DNA of 64,000 bases from Trichinella spiralis (GCA_000181795.3 CM012955.1:8871022-8935021), one strand, 5' to 3'. Positions 1 through 12,061 are shown, counted from the stretch's first letter. Made by a program: numbers and translations. The notes: generated by a model not told the origin, from the sequence alone.

Positions 1-78
1 ACGCGCGTATTTTCGAGTGTTGGAAGCTTGTTGATTGCCCAAAAATTTGTTCGACTCTTTTCTTGACTTGGATTCCAT
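1..78 (-). CDS. Possible 5' start of a gene leaving the left edge (partial, unidentified)
   Basis: Reading right to left, an ATG at 78 opens a frame of 26 codons (beginning MESKSRKESNKFLGN) that runs off the window without a stop. An in-frame TAA lies four codons upstream, so this would be the first codon. The surrounding 180 bases are richer in G+C than the neighbouring DNA, as exons here usually are. The peptide is polar and basic and matches no family I recognise. It could equally be 5' untranslated sequence or chance. Confidence is low because only 78 bases are visible. Confidence 0.25.
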   Translation of the reverse strand, partial: MESKSRKESNKFLGNQQASNTRKYAR

Positions 79-830
79 CAGGAAAATTTAATCTCTTTGA
101 CAACTCGCAAAACGTATCTCGGGCGAGGCCGGTTGCCACTGTCTGCAGCGAATTTCACCGAACCTGTTCAAATAGCGAATATTAACGCGAATATATATAT
201 TTTTTTCTTATTTTTTTCGACCCAATTTATATGATTTCTACGTTGTTTTCACGAATAAAACTCTGAAAAACACTTTATTGCATCAATATGAAACTAAAAC
301 CACGAGAATATTTAATTTCGATTGAACAAATTTTTCGTCGATTTTTGAAAATCATACCACATCTATAGCCCATGAAATTTGGGAATTTTCGAGAAAAATT
401 TTTTTCTCCAAAAATTAAGACAATTGATATATATCGGTAGAGAATTATTCGCCAATTATTATAAAATTATACCGACAGCTGCTGATTGCGTATTTGTTGA
501 GATATACCAAAAGAGGTTAACTAAAATAGGTTTTTAATGGAGTGGAAATAAACAGGAATGGAAAACAAAAACAAAGAAATATGCAACTGGAATTGTTTCA
601 TTAATTTTTACAGTGCAATTATCAATGTTTTCACCCGAAAAGAGGAAGTCATTTTAATAACAATTGTTCCTGATTTTTATTTAAACAACAGTAACTTTCA
701 AAATTAAAAATTTTGTTCCATGAATTTTTTTCACTTATTTCAATTTAGAGATGCGAATTATCCAAAATTATAACATCAGAAAGCTATTTTCTTGCAAGAT
801 GCCATTCTTTTCAATCTGCTAATTTCGAAG
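79..830. other. Intergenic, AT-rich
   Basis: After a G+C-richer patch to about 180 that could be the 5' leader of the left-edge gene, the sequence is AT-rich with frequent stops in all frames. I see no gene, RNA or clear repeat before the inverted-repeat element. Confidence 0.5.
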
Positions 831-1704
831 GTGTAGACCCCGTGTGTATGTCAAAGATATGCCGCTTCACACTTTGATTTGTTGTTAATTTTGCGTAGAA
901 CTCTGATTGGTTTTGAATTTTATTGGTTTACACTGCGGCTAATTTTGATTAGTTGTTGTTGCGATGAATTTTACTCGCTGTTTGGTTTCTAAATTTTACT
1001 GGTTGTCATTTTCATGCATTCTATTTGTCAAATTTTGGTTTCTTTTTAATGGTCACTTTTCTATTCTATGCTTTTACTGTTTATCTTCTTTATTTATATT
1101 AGTAGTTGCTAAATTGTACATTTATAAGCTGATGGGCAATTTATAATTATGAGTTTATTAACAAATTTGCTTGTGTTTTCATTTTTGTGTATAATTATAT
1201 TCATGGATCTGCTGATCAGATCTGAGAAATTCGCTTTATTTTAAGTTGAACTGACTTGGTTTATTGTGGGTCTACTGTTGATCATTTTAAAGTCCTTGCT
1301 CAAAAGTTTGCTTTCTCTTAATTTTTTTTCTTTATTTGATGAAGTTAAATATAAGTTTAAATTTAAGTATATATTAAATTTAGAAGTTATGGATGCTATT
1401 AGTAAGAAAGATCAGGTGGATTCACCATTTCACTGCATTTCATTAAATAATTAATTGTAATTAATTTTACCACATCATAAAATAGTAAAGCTTTGAATAT
1501 CAGAAAACTGACCATCAAAATGAAATCAAAAATTGTCAAATAACACCTATTACCATGACAACCAGTAAAAATTTAAGTTTGCGGCTACGAATAAAACTCA
1601 TTGTAGCGGCAACTATTGAAATTTAGCCGGCATGAAAACCAATAAAATTTAAGGCCAATCAAATGTCGAGCGGCATGCCTTTGACGTATACTCGGGGAGT
1701 AGAC
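831..1704. mobile_element. DNA-transposon-like element with long terminal inverted repeats (MITE-like)
   Basis: The first roughly 190 bases (from GTGTAGACCCCGTGTGTATG) and the reverse complement of the last roughly 160 bases (from GTCTACTCCCCGAGTATACG) align over most of their length. Shared blocks include GTCAAAG, ATGCCGCT, TTTTATTGGTTT and TTTTACTGGTTGTCAT. They therefore form long, imperfect terminal inverted repeats around an AT-rich core of about 520 bases. The flanks CTAATTTCGAAG (left) and CTAATTTGAAAT (right) both begin CTAATTT, which could be a target-site duplication if the element boundary is moved a few bases. Short open frames of about 60 codons inside do not resemble a transposase, so this looks like a non-autonomous element. 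Family not recognised. Confidence 0.7.
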
Positions 1705-2158
1705 TAATTTGAAATGCTCAAACAGGCAATTTTATCAGAGTACTCAAAGAATTATCTACTGCGGGTTATGCCAAATTTACATACCTTTAATGGGCACAAA
1801 ACTGCTTGCTTTAATCACAAAATCATTTTACAATACGCCACAGTTTTTGACAAGCATGGAGTGCTGGTGTACTTATTCGTCGATTTCTCTGAAAATTCGA
1901 ACAAATACGATGTATGAGCCCAATAATTTGACATAAATTGTGAATTTATTTAATATCACAGCATTTGTAATGAAGTTTCACCCTGGGCGACTACATATTG
2001 TACTAATTATGCAAATCGCCATTGCAAAGTGTTACTCAGCGTGAGTACAATCAAATAGACACATGTGGTATCAATCGAATGCGTAATCAATTTAAAACAT
2101 GTCCGTGAAGATCGCATTCCATGCAATGTTTGCTTTTCAGCAACAGGTAGAAAGAAAT

Positions 2159-2220
2159 GCAGGGTTTGGTCGAAATCTGTCCAGTTGCTGTGGAATAATG
2201 GTCTTCTACCGTGGGCACTT
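2159..2220. repeat. Direct repeat, copy 1
   Basis: This stretch shares with copy 2 an ordered set of blocks: GGTTTGG, AAATCTGTCCAG, TGTGGAATAAT and CTTCTA, followed by a CAC-containing end. Identity by eye is about 75-80 percent over 62 bases in the same orientation. The phrase AAATCTGTCCAGT resembles fragments common in dispersed invertebrate transposable elements, but that is only a recollection. Confidence 0.6.
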
Positions 2221-2491
2221 TGACTATCTCATACATATGTAATGAGCGACTTGTGTTGGGATATCTCGATAACTATGCATCTAGTAACTGCGGGGATATG
2301 TTTGTTGCACTTATCTATTCATTTCTGATCGATTGATGCCCATGAAATCCATTTTTGGATTGCAACGTTTTTCTCGAAAATTGCAAATTTCATAGGCTTT
2401 CTTTCTTTTGAAAAATAGCGAAAAACTTTTTTCTCAAAATTCGCTCTTTTTCTGCTCGTTTGACATTTGCACTGATTAATGATAATGCTAT

Positions 2492-2555
2492 GCAAGGTTT
2501 GGGCAAAATCTGTCCAGTAGTTGTGGAATAATAGGCTTCTAATTTTGCCCACTGC
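2492..2555. repeat. Direct repeat, copy 2
   Basis: Second copy of the 2159-2220 unit, about 330 bases downstream in the same orientation, with the same order of shared blocks and scattered substitutions. The two are old duplicates of one another, or two fragments of a dispersed family. Confidence 0.6.
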
Positions 2556-3386
2556 TTACTTTAATACATGGGAAAGTTGCTGATCTGTAACTTTCATTTG
2601 ACGTTATCTGGATGCTTGGTTTTCATTAAATGTAACATTTTTGACATTTGGATAAAGGTTTTTATTCAAAATGCGAAGAGCTGTGGAATATTTTCACTTA
2701 TGGGTTTGCGGTTTTTTTTGAATTTTGTAAGATTGAAATTGCTTGAAAAATAACTGATCACAGCTGATTGAACTGGGTGGAACATGTTTAATTTATACTG
2801 GTCCAGAATTTTAGATTACGGAAAATGTTCTAAAAAGCTGTATCCATGCTTTCGTGTCAAATATTATTAAAATGTAAACTATGAGATACTTTCTGTAACG
2901 TGTTGTTCCACTGTACGGAAAGATACTGTCCATTAATGGCTTTACTAAAATGGGAATCTTTTTTATTTTAAGCAACTGATAGTTAAGCCAGATGGATTTC
3001 TTGAAATTAGTTCTGCAATTGGGAAAGTGAAAATGTTAAATTCTTTTCACATCGATCTTTTTGTTGCCGTTGTTGTTGTTGTTGTTTGTTACAGCAACTT
3101 TTAATTCTGCTTTCTGATTAATCCTGCTTTCATTGACCGCTTCATTCATATACATTGCCTGAAAAAAACTTAAAACAAAATGAGCAAATGAACATAAGCA
3201 ACTGAGCAAGTGAAATAAAGTACAGTATTATAAAATTAAGTTTATGTAAATTGAAAATGTAATAATTGTCACTTGAATAACGGAAACGAAATGCGCACCA
3301 ATTCGTTAGCTGTCGGTACTCTTGAAAGGAAGTCGAGCAGTTCGTTATTTTGATCAGCCATAGGGTTGCGGAGCTTTTTCGTAAAC

Positions 3387-6300
3387 TTATTTATTCCTGA
3401 AATATTTGTTCAATTTCGCTTTCATATAATATTTGCAAATAAATTTCCTACCCCAAAGTATAATTATAAATCTGAGTGGTAGAAAGTAGAGCGTTATACA
3501 AAGAGTGAAAAGAGTAAAACAAGCCAATTTGGATAAAAATTTGTCGGTGAAATTAAAGGTGCTAAATTGCAATTCAATTAACAAATTAAATCGGTGAAAA
3601 CTGCAAAGTGTACTTTTGAATTCTTTCTAATAATTCTGCAATATAACCGAGCAACTTCTGCACCATACTCATGGCATCTTGAACTGCTGCCAGCTTTTCT
3701 CTCAAGCTCTTTTTCTCCTCCTCAAACGTTGAGTCATTTCATTTAACATGTTGTCAAAATATGACTTCAAGCACATACCGTTTCTTCATTTTCTTCAACA
3801 TCGGCTAACTCCACCATCTGTTAAAAAAAATTGAAATTATGTTTTTTATTATAGTTAAACGTGTAAAAGTAATAAAATTACCTTTTCATTATCGCCAGAT
3901 TGCTTTTTAATAAGTAATGATAATATTGCATCTTTTGCAAACAAACCAAGTAATGCTAAGGGAATCATGTATAGCTCAATAAAGTATACCACTAAAATGA
4001 ACCCCTAAATAGACAACGTTGAAATGTTGAAAACTCAGCTGACTAAGTGGGAGTTATAAATAGCAATTGTATACATGCATAAATGATTGATAGAATGAAT
4101 GAATATTATTCAATATATTATATACAACTCACAATTAAAGCGAGAATCGAATGCAATGGTGTTTCCCAAGACAGTAATTTCTTTGACATTGAAACCATTT
4201 CCATTACTGAAGTAGCGGATTCTTTCAGACGATTCACATTTTGCATAAAAATTTGTCTTTTAAATTTCTCTTCTGCATAAATGTACTTTGATTCTTTTGG
4301 AGTAAATACACGAATGCTCGCACGAATCTAAACAAAATCTTAGATTAAAAAAACAATTTTTAACAGACGTGAATTTCGAACTGGATTCCAAAAGATTTTT
4401 GTTTCCAGTTGAATTCGCCCTTTCACAAAAGACTTCAATTTTTGATCTTTCAACTGATACCATCGCCTTTCTCCATTTTTGATCTGCAAAATTTTCTTTT
4501 TGGAAATATTTTCAAATCTTATCTTATTCGTACACACTTGAATTAAAGGAAATGCTACTTTTCCAAGAAATTCATTGCGAGAATTTGGATCTTCATCATA
4601 AATTGTCACATGCAAAATAGAGTACATGTCATTGATGTCACTAAAATAAAATCCAACAACCACTGAGTAAAATGTAAATTTTGATAAACAGGAAAAATGA
4701 ACACATTTTATACTAGTGTATGAATTAATACGATAAATTTACAATTAATGATAAATAATAATAATAACAATAATAATAATAATAATAATAATAAACCGTT
4801 TTATAACGACTAACTTTACTCATTTTTAAATCCTAGATACGTAAAAGTATAAACATACAAAACAAAAGTTTTGTTCCATTCAGGATTTACGGTTTTGTAT
4901 TCAGTGCGAGTTTGAAAACGGGTGTTCACCATTTCCAAAACACAGAAGGGGTCACTTTTACCTAAGCAAAAATATAGGCAAGTAAAATGTTCATTCTTGT
5001 TTCTCATACCGCATACCTCCTATATTTGCGGCGGCTAATCCTTTGGCTCTACAGACTTTAGTATTAAGTAAGATTTTATTCCAATTAAAACATGATAAAA
5101 CATCTTACCAGTGATAATCAAACAACCAATATTGCGAATGTGACGAAGCGTATTTGCAAGCGACTACAAAAATAGATTGTTATCTATACTGTTACTCTGT
5201 TAATTTGTATATTTTTAAAATTATGTAAAAATTACCCTATATTTTTACATTAAATGTACAAGCTATATATATATATATATATATATTAATTGTGCACAAC
5301 TAAAAAATTATCAAAATTGCATTCTTATATACAATCAGAAATTTTACATGTTGTTTATTCTTGGCAGTTTCAAAAAATGTTCACTTATGTATAGTAGTTT
5401 TTTACGTGCATAAAACTTATCCATCAAAACGTACATATTAGTGAAGGGATGGATATTTTATCAAAAATTACTCACGTATTCTTTAGCCAATTTTATTTCT
5501 TCGGTTTCTAAGTTGTTTCGCTTTGGTGAAATCTTTGCCTGAGGAGAATCAAAAGCATTCGACAAAGAAAGAACAAGAAACAACTGTCCAGCTGCATCGC
5601 ACAGATCAAACCAATCGCTCAGGGTGTTTCTTTCCAAAATTGTGATCAAATCGATGCTACCTCTGAAATGTTTCCAACGCTGAGTTGACTGTTAATTTTG
5701 GTTCCAAAATTAAAAATTTAAATGCTGATTTTACTTTCCAATGAAAATTTCTTTACGACGATCATAAACAGAAAATTCCAATTCTTGATATCTGATTGGC
5801 GTAAAAATGTATAAATTAAAACTTTCTTGCCATTTTGGTTCGAGTGTTTTTGTTGCCACCAAAAATAAGAATATTTTTTAAAACAAATATAATAAGCCAA
5901 TTCCATTCGACGACTTACTCTGCTTTTTGCTTTTTCAGTCTCCAATTTGAACCGAACATACAGATCTGGTAAATTTATTCCTTGAACTGTTGAAATGGGA
6001 CAAAATCCACGTCCTTCAATCAATGAAATGTGCAATACAGATAACCACTCGCTGACGGCTATAAAACATCATATGAAAAGTAATTCTACAAATAAAACAA
6101 ATACACACTGTCCAGTACAGTTAGATGGCTTTTTGAAATATTCTGAATTTATCAAAGGTGGACGATAGTTTATCTGAAATGAATCGAACTTCAGGTTGCA
6201 CTTTTTCCGCTTGTTAACACTTACATTATGCACATCATCTTCTGTAAACGGTGACACCATTATCTGCAGCAGTAGATAGCCCATAGATAAATCACTGGTA

Positions 6301-6974
6301 TTATCAGTAAGCAAAACTTTCAATTCATATGCCCTGTAGAAGCAGATTATTGCAATTTGTATTTAAAAAAGAAAGAAAAATTGCAAATAATAACTACGTG
6401 TTCAACTTTAGCGGTTTGAGATACAAATTTGCACTACCCATGAAATCATCCGATGCGAATCGATCATAATCATAAACCTGTAAAACATGATCATAAATCA
6501 TGATCGACTTTGCTTATTTTACCATTCACCTGTATTACAAGCGGCGTTTGCAAACCAGCAGCAACAAAGACAAATCGTTCACCCCATGATGGATTTAAAT
6601 TTTGATAAACAATTTTCGTTTTGTGCACCTGCTTGCCTTTGTATTTAAATTTCACGTACGGATCGCTGCTTCCTGTGATGGTGGAAATTCACGATTTGAA
6701 AATGGTTAGCAAAGAAAAAAAAAGCATTTACCACTAAAATCTTTCGCCACTAGATTGCCGCCTTCTTTCAACAGAACATGCACTTGATAAATGTCATCGT
6801 TCGAATTGGTCGTTTTTGGACGAACCTAAATTCTGATCCCAATTAATAAAACGAATGTCGACATCAAGCACAAATTATATAAACTTCTGGGTTGAAAATT
6901 AATCTCCTTAAACTTCCTCGACTGCGTTTTTCAACATCAACAACACTTTTCTGTTTGTCATAAATCATCACCAT
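3387..6974 (-). CDS. MCTP: MCTP: multiple C2 and transmembrane domain protein
   Basis: Membrane-anchored C2 protein of the MCTP family, which in animals sits on endoplasmic reticulum and synaptic vesicle membranes and binds Ca2+. I join 19 coding exons into about 691 residues; phases agree at every junction. In order: C2A ([29 protein letters not shown]), a linker, C2B ([22 protein letters not shown]), the linker [18 protein letters not shown]2C ([35 protein letters not shown]), then [16 protein letters not shown] and two membrane spans near [20 protein letters not shown] and [21 protein letters not shown]2B has lost its usual acidic Ca2+ ligands. Start: ATG at 6974 with an in-frame TAG upstream that is itself an acceptor-like TTTTGTTAG. 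Exons: 6974-6885, 6825-6732, 6672-6530, 6477-6398, 6333-6225, 6173-6107, 6058-5919, 5859-5735, 5662-5476, 5163-5109, 5055-5017, 4961-4859, 4640-4538, 4483-4382, 4327-4133, 4004-3882, 3817-3779, 3720-3614, 3561-3387. The 59-nt intron after 5919 lacks an AG acceptor. Confidence 0.9.
4753..4794. repeat. (AAT)n microsatellite in an MCTP intron
   Basis: AAT/ATA trinucleotide run with one interruption, inside the intron between the exon pair 4961-4859 and 4640-4538. Confidence 0.9.
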
Positions 6975-9900
6975 TTTGATGGAAAATATTTTTCTCTAAC
7001 AAAAGAATTCACTTCGTCAAACTGCAGTGGAATACGTGCAAACAATCAAAATGCATACTTGTAGTTATTCTTTGAAATATAACTGATGCAAAGTAAATAT
7101 TCTGTCTTTCCTGGACAAAGAAGAATAATGTACAAGCATCAATGCAAATTCATTTCAAATGAACTTACATGTCCCGTTATTAATTTCAATTATCATGAAA
7201 TGTATACCTAGAGGCGATGCGATAATAAATAAATCGTACGTAAGTAACGACATGTGCGATTATTTAGGAAAGAGATTTTATTCAGAAAGAAGATGGATTT
7301 CAAAGAAAAGCTTTCGTAAAGAAGCTTAATCGCTGAAGGAAGAAAATAAATTTTCCAAGTCAAATTTTAATATACTGTTTGCTTGTTGCTGTTGTCATAG
7401 AAAAGTAAAAAAGAAAAAATTCAAATAAAATGAGCTTTGGTGTGTAAATTTCTTTTTCTATTAAAAATAACAACTACGTTCAAGGCAATGGAATGTTTTA
7501 TGACAGCAATAATGCAACCATTTATTTACACTTATCTGTACAGTTGGTTGAAATCTACAGCAGTAAAAATTCATTTCCACGCTGCAATATTGGAATTATT
7601 TTGAAATTGAAGTCCATTGAAGAAGAATTGAAGAAGAAATTTATCGCAAACGGATTAATTTTCCCATCAACTTGAAGTGGATAAAAGAAAAAAAGAATTA
7701 CAAAACCGTAAGAACTAAAGAAAACCCACGCTAAGATTAATTTTCAACAGCTGACATTGTTCATTCTGGAAAAATACTGGCAAAATTGAAATTTATTTTT
7801 AGTGAAATGAATTCTCAAACAAAAAACAAATTCAAAAATTGCTTAAATTTAATTAAATGTTAAAAAAAAGAAGAAATTTATTCTTGATCTATATTTGCAT
7901 TTGTGAATTGCGCGTTTGCCGACTAGGCAAGTGCCTGAATGTTGCAGGATCACAATTTCCGCTGCGTACAAAATGACCTTGGAAAAATGCAAGTATTAAA
8001 TGTATTGAAAATCAGGTAAAAATTTTAAAATCTTTGTGTCAAGACGAATATGATATAATGGAAATATGAAGACGAACAATAAAATAACAATAAGAAATAA
8101 TGCCAACGAAAACAAAATAGCAATATTCATAATTACTGTTTCAAAAGAAAGATGATTATTAATTTTTGCAAAGAGGGGCAATTTGTGATAAGAACGAGTA
8201 ATGAATGCACGGTTTTGCATTTGTTGTTTTATCAGTGAGAAATGAAGCATGCGTATTTAGCGCAAGCGGAGATTATTTTTTTTATTTATTCTTTTGAGAA
8301 AAATTCACCTTCAAAGAAAAATTTCCCCTCTCTGAAAGTGAAACCATCTTATTAGCTTATTATCTTACCATCAAAGTGAATGTTAAATTTATTAATTTTT
8401 GTTTGTTGCATTTTTTTAGTTTGCAATAAAGTGTAATATTGGTAATTTGTGAGAAAAAGACGCCAGAAGTGCAGCAAAATCATGCCAAATAGATTTAATA
8501 ACAAGATGCACTGCTTACCATTAGTTTGCCGTCTCTGTGTGCCGTACCAACGATGCCCGGTGTTGTGATTGTGAACAAGAAGTAGATAGAGCTGCTGCTA
8601 TTATATTATATTACATCGAGAAAATAATGCTCCATTCGTCAGACTTGCTTGCGTAAACCAAACACCTCGACTGTACAAATAGATGAGCAACGCAGGATTT
8701 GCAAAACGCAAACGGTCACCGTATTCTCAAATTGACGATGATGTTTCAATCGCCTACTTCCATGATCTTGCTTCAATATAAAAGCGAAAAAGAAAACCAA
8801 CCAACCAACCAACCAACCAGCAAACAAACAAACAAACAAACAAATGAGCATTAAATTTTCAATCCTGTCTGAAGTGACAATAGCAAGAGCTACGGCAGGT
8901 TTGACACAAGAAGAGAATTTCTTTTAATTTCGCTTATACAAAAGATGTTTCGCTCGATCATTCCAAACACCGCTGCTTGTACACACTAGACAATAATAAA
9001 AATGCCAAACAATAGCTAGCTAGACATTATTGATCGTAATCTATCCATTGATAATAAGCAACAGTGCAATTTGCCTGATAATAATAAAAATTTGCATCAC
9101 ATAGCATCCCGCTAGAATGTTCAATAGAATGCATTCAATTGGGTTTTTTTCGTTGCTTCAAGCATTCAAGCAACCAGTTTCATCGTCTACACACACTATA
9201 TGCACACAGTTGGTTAGTTGATTGTGAATATGAACACTTGTGCCAATTGACGATGCTCCACGTCAGTGCTTGTGAAAAGAAAGCAAACGCAAACAATGCT
9301 TGTGCTCGTTGATTTTGCAATCAACTTTTTTTCCCTTTTCATGGTGTATAAAATTTGAAATCTCTTTTTCATTTTTTAAAATTCCATTCAACATGTTCAA
9401 AATTAAAATACCATTCTCATTTAAATTCAAATTACAACCAATGCTGTGCTGAAATATCTATAAAAAAGAAAAAGAAAGGAAAAATAAATCTGCATAATAA
9501 TAATAATAATAATTGCTATTCAAATTGACAACATAGCTTGCAGTGTTAATGAATAAGAATTCAATAAAATTGCCAACCGAACATTCTCCATCTGTGATGT
9601 AATGTTATTAACCGGCAGTGCATCGTCGTCGGCTAATTTCAAATAATTCTCCATTTCACATTTGTCAATCAGCTTTAAGCGGTTGATTGAACCGAATTTT
9701 AACCCAGTGTTGATCAGCATATAAAATGAAGATAAGAAGTAAAATTTAAAAGAAGACGAAGAAGAAAATATCGATAGAATAAAAAAAAGCATATCCAAAT
9801 GCATCATGTAGCAGAGGTATTATTATTTTGTGTGCATGATGCAATTTAGTAGAAAAGTAAAAAGAAGAAGGAGAAGAAGATGAAAAAGTGAGCGAACTGT

Positions 9901-10070
9901 GGATAAATGAATAAGTAAGTTATCAAAATGATCAAATTGTGAAATTGATCAATTTGGAATGATTCCATTGAATAAAAGTAGAACAAGTGCAAAATGAAAT
10001 ATCAGTGGAACAAACAAACAAACAAACAGACAGACGAAGAAGAAGCAAACGTCATAGAATTTTTCACGGA
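6975..10070. other. Intergenic, AT-rich, microsatellites only
   Basis: About 3.1 kb between two genes transcribed leftwards. The short open frames here (the longest is about 95 codons at 9520-9807 on the minus strand) are low-complexity or hydrophobic translations of AT-rich DNA, match no family, and lack good splice signals. Tetranucleotide runs lie at 8794-8844. I see no RNA gene. Confidence 0.5.
8794..8844. repeat. Compound (AACC)n-(AAAC)n microsatellite
   Basis: About six AACC units are followed directly by about five AAAC units. The AAAC type recurs at 10011-10028, 13751-13780 and 26521-26540. Confidence 0.9.
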
Positions 10071-10652
10071 TCAGTGGCTCAAGCTTGGTAAATCATGCAG
10101 TGCGTAAGATGCGAGACAAAGATAAATTGCACTTGCGGCGTATACAAATACAGTTCTATATTTGGTGGACAAAAAGTAAAAATTGATCAACTGCACCGGA
10201 GTGTAGACGGCGACGTCGGCCAGGTAAAGCCACAGAAAAGAATTCTTCAGTCGACTGGTAAATTTGTTCCAACTGCTCCCTTCGAGCAGATTGACCGATG
10301 CTAACATTGTGAAGCAAAAATTCGGCGCCATGATCAGCTCATCGCAGCAAACTTTGACCAACACATGCTTCAGGGCTTTGGTCGGAAATAGGCGGTCCAA
10401 AAATTTATACCAAAAATGCATCTCCACGCTGAGAATCGACGTCGACAAGGACAAATGACTGGCTCGGCGAATGTCCACCCCTGACGAGGTGGTTCCATCA
10501 GACAAGCCTTGTCGGTGGATTTTGATCTTCTGCTGAACAATGTCACTGAAAAAGCCAATTACCATACCGCTTGTCACGTTGGTCAGCAGAAGATGCTTTG
10601 TGAATAGTCGTTGTTGGACTTTGAAAACTTTCCGCAACACTGCTGTTATCAT
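10071..10652 (-). CDS. MPV17L2: MPV17L2-like mitochondrial inner-membrane protein
   Basis: Single-exon gene of 193 residues in the Mpv17/PMP22 family; human MPV17L2 has about 206. MPV17L2 is a mitochondrial inner-membrane protein linked to mitoribosome assembly (family knowledge). The match runs the full length: KHLLLTNVTSGMVIGFFSDI near the N terminus, DIRRASHLSLSTSILSVEMH, then HFWYKFLDRLFPTKALKHV, the conserved HxWYxxLDRLFP segment that marks the L2 branch, then KVCCDELIMAPNF, and a C-terminal VYTPVQLINFYFLSTKYR. Four hydrophobic segments are visible. The frame stays open further upstream only through a GTG codon at 10664, so I take the ATG at 10652 as the start. It is preceded immediately by TTTTCAG, an acceptor-like sequence with no plausible cis donor at a normal distance. 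Stop at 10071. Confidence 0.88.
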   Translation of the reverse strand: MITAVLRKVFKVQQRLFTKHLLLTNVTSGMVIGFFSDIVQQKIKIHRQGLSDGTTSSGVDIRRASHLSLSTSILSVEMHFWYKFLDRLFPTKALKHVLVKVCCDELIMAPNFCFTMLASVNLLEGSSWNKFTSRLKNSFLWLYLADVAVYTPVQLINFYFLSTKYRTVFVYAASAIYLCLASYALHDLPSLSH

Positions 10653-12061
10653 CTGAAAATTCACCGAATACCTCTCACCTGGTTGTTCTCGACGAATAAA
10701 TCAGTCAAGTCATCATTCAGTGTAAAAATTTAAGGAAGTTTTATTTAGCAAAATTGGCTGATCAAATTTCAACAGATCAATGAAAAAATCATGATAACCT
10801 AGCTAGCTAGCTAGCTAGCTAACTCTAACCTGAACAACAACAACTATCAGGCAAAATGATCGAAGCCTCAAACGTTGCCCTCTCTGCTTGGCTAATTAAT
10901 GACCTCAAACCGCTGACAAACAAAACAGCCAAGAAATTCAAATCTAATTGTGTCTCTGAAGAATATTCAAAATTGCATCAAGCAATGATTTATTTGCCGA
11001 CAACTTATTCAACCGGGATCATTGCAAACCGCTTTCATTATTAATCATGCTATCAGTCAGAATCATCGTTATCATGAGAAACAAACAGCTGCAACAACAC
11101 CACATACAGATAAAAAAAATATGAAGCTTCTTTAGCAAAAACAAAAAAGCAATATATTTAAAACACCGCAAAATCTATTTGGAAAAATGTACTGAAAATG
11201 GAACAACTAACTAACTATCTATCTATTCCTTTGATGCTAAGAATCATTCATTTGTAACATCAATGAATCTGTACGCGATTGAATTAACATCATTACATCA
11301 TCAGAGAAAAAAACAATTACTAAAATTGGTGGCAATTCACATTCAAAATTAAAAAAAAATTAATATGAATACAAAAGCAAAAAAGAATCACTAATTAATG
11401 TTACAGGCACATTATTACTTTTTAAAAGAATTAAAAATTCTATTCACTTCAAAAATACACTGAAACACTGGACAATATGTAAAAAAGTAAAATAAAATAG
11501 ATACCCAACGTGAATAAAAATGCAAAGAAAAAAAAAGATAAACTTACAACAGCAAAATAAAATTGATGATCGAATCGAAATGCAAATTAAGTGTAAAGTC
11601 GAGCTGGAATCAATGATTTCTATATACTTTTTTTGAAAATTATCACTGAAACGTTTCAATCTTAAAAATACAATACAATCGCAGTATTCTGACAATGTAC
11701 AATCATCCAAAAACAACAGCAACACAAATGCAAAATTATTCGAAAACAACTTTACTTGAACGTCTTCAGACTTTAGATGATAACAGTTTGCATAATAAGT
11801 AGTATGTAAATAATAAGCTGTACTCGTAATAGAAGAAACAACCAGAATAACAGGGAACAAAATAAAATTTTCGTAGCTTTTCTTAATCACCATATATATA
11901 TATATATATATATATATGCATATGATGTAAAAGAATGATTCTATTATATTCGTATGAACATGAAAGTGTCAAATTGACCAATCGCAATAAAAGCAACAGT
12001 TGTACACCACCATCACCAGTAGCAGCACCACCAACAACAACAACAACAAAGCAACTCAACA
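10653..12061. other. Intergenic with microsatellites
   Basis: No supported gene. Holds an (AGCT)n run at 10801-10820, a (TA)n run at about 11891-11917 and CAN-type triplet repeats at about 12001-12055. A 149-codon minus-strand frame at 11444-11893 is an AT-rich, cysteine- and phenylalanine-heavy translation with no family resemblance, and I do not call it a gene. Confidence 0.5.
10801..10820. repeat. (AGCT)n self-complementary microsatellite
   Basis: Five perfect AGCT units. The unit is its own reverse complement, so the run can form a hairpin. Confidence 0.9.

Larger units (their letters stand above)
1705..3386. other. Intergenic with one diverged direct repeat
   Basis: No protein-coding exon can be supported. 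The only structure I can see is the pair of direct repeats at 2159-2220 and 2492-2555, plus a GTT-rich run near 3061-3090. The 3' untranslated region of the MCTP gene, which is transcribed leftwards, presumably lies in the last few hundred bases. Confidence 0.5.

Noticed and set aside
11444-11893. A 149-codon minus-strand frame
   Set aside because: AT-rich, low-complexity translation with no start context, splice signals or recognisable domain.
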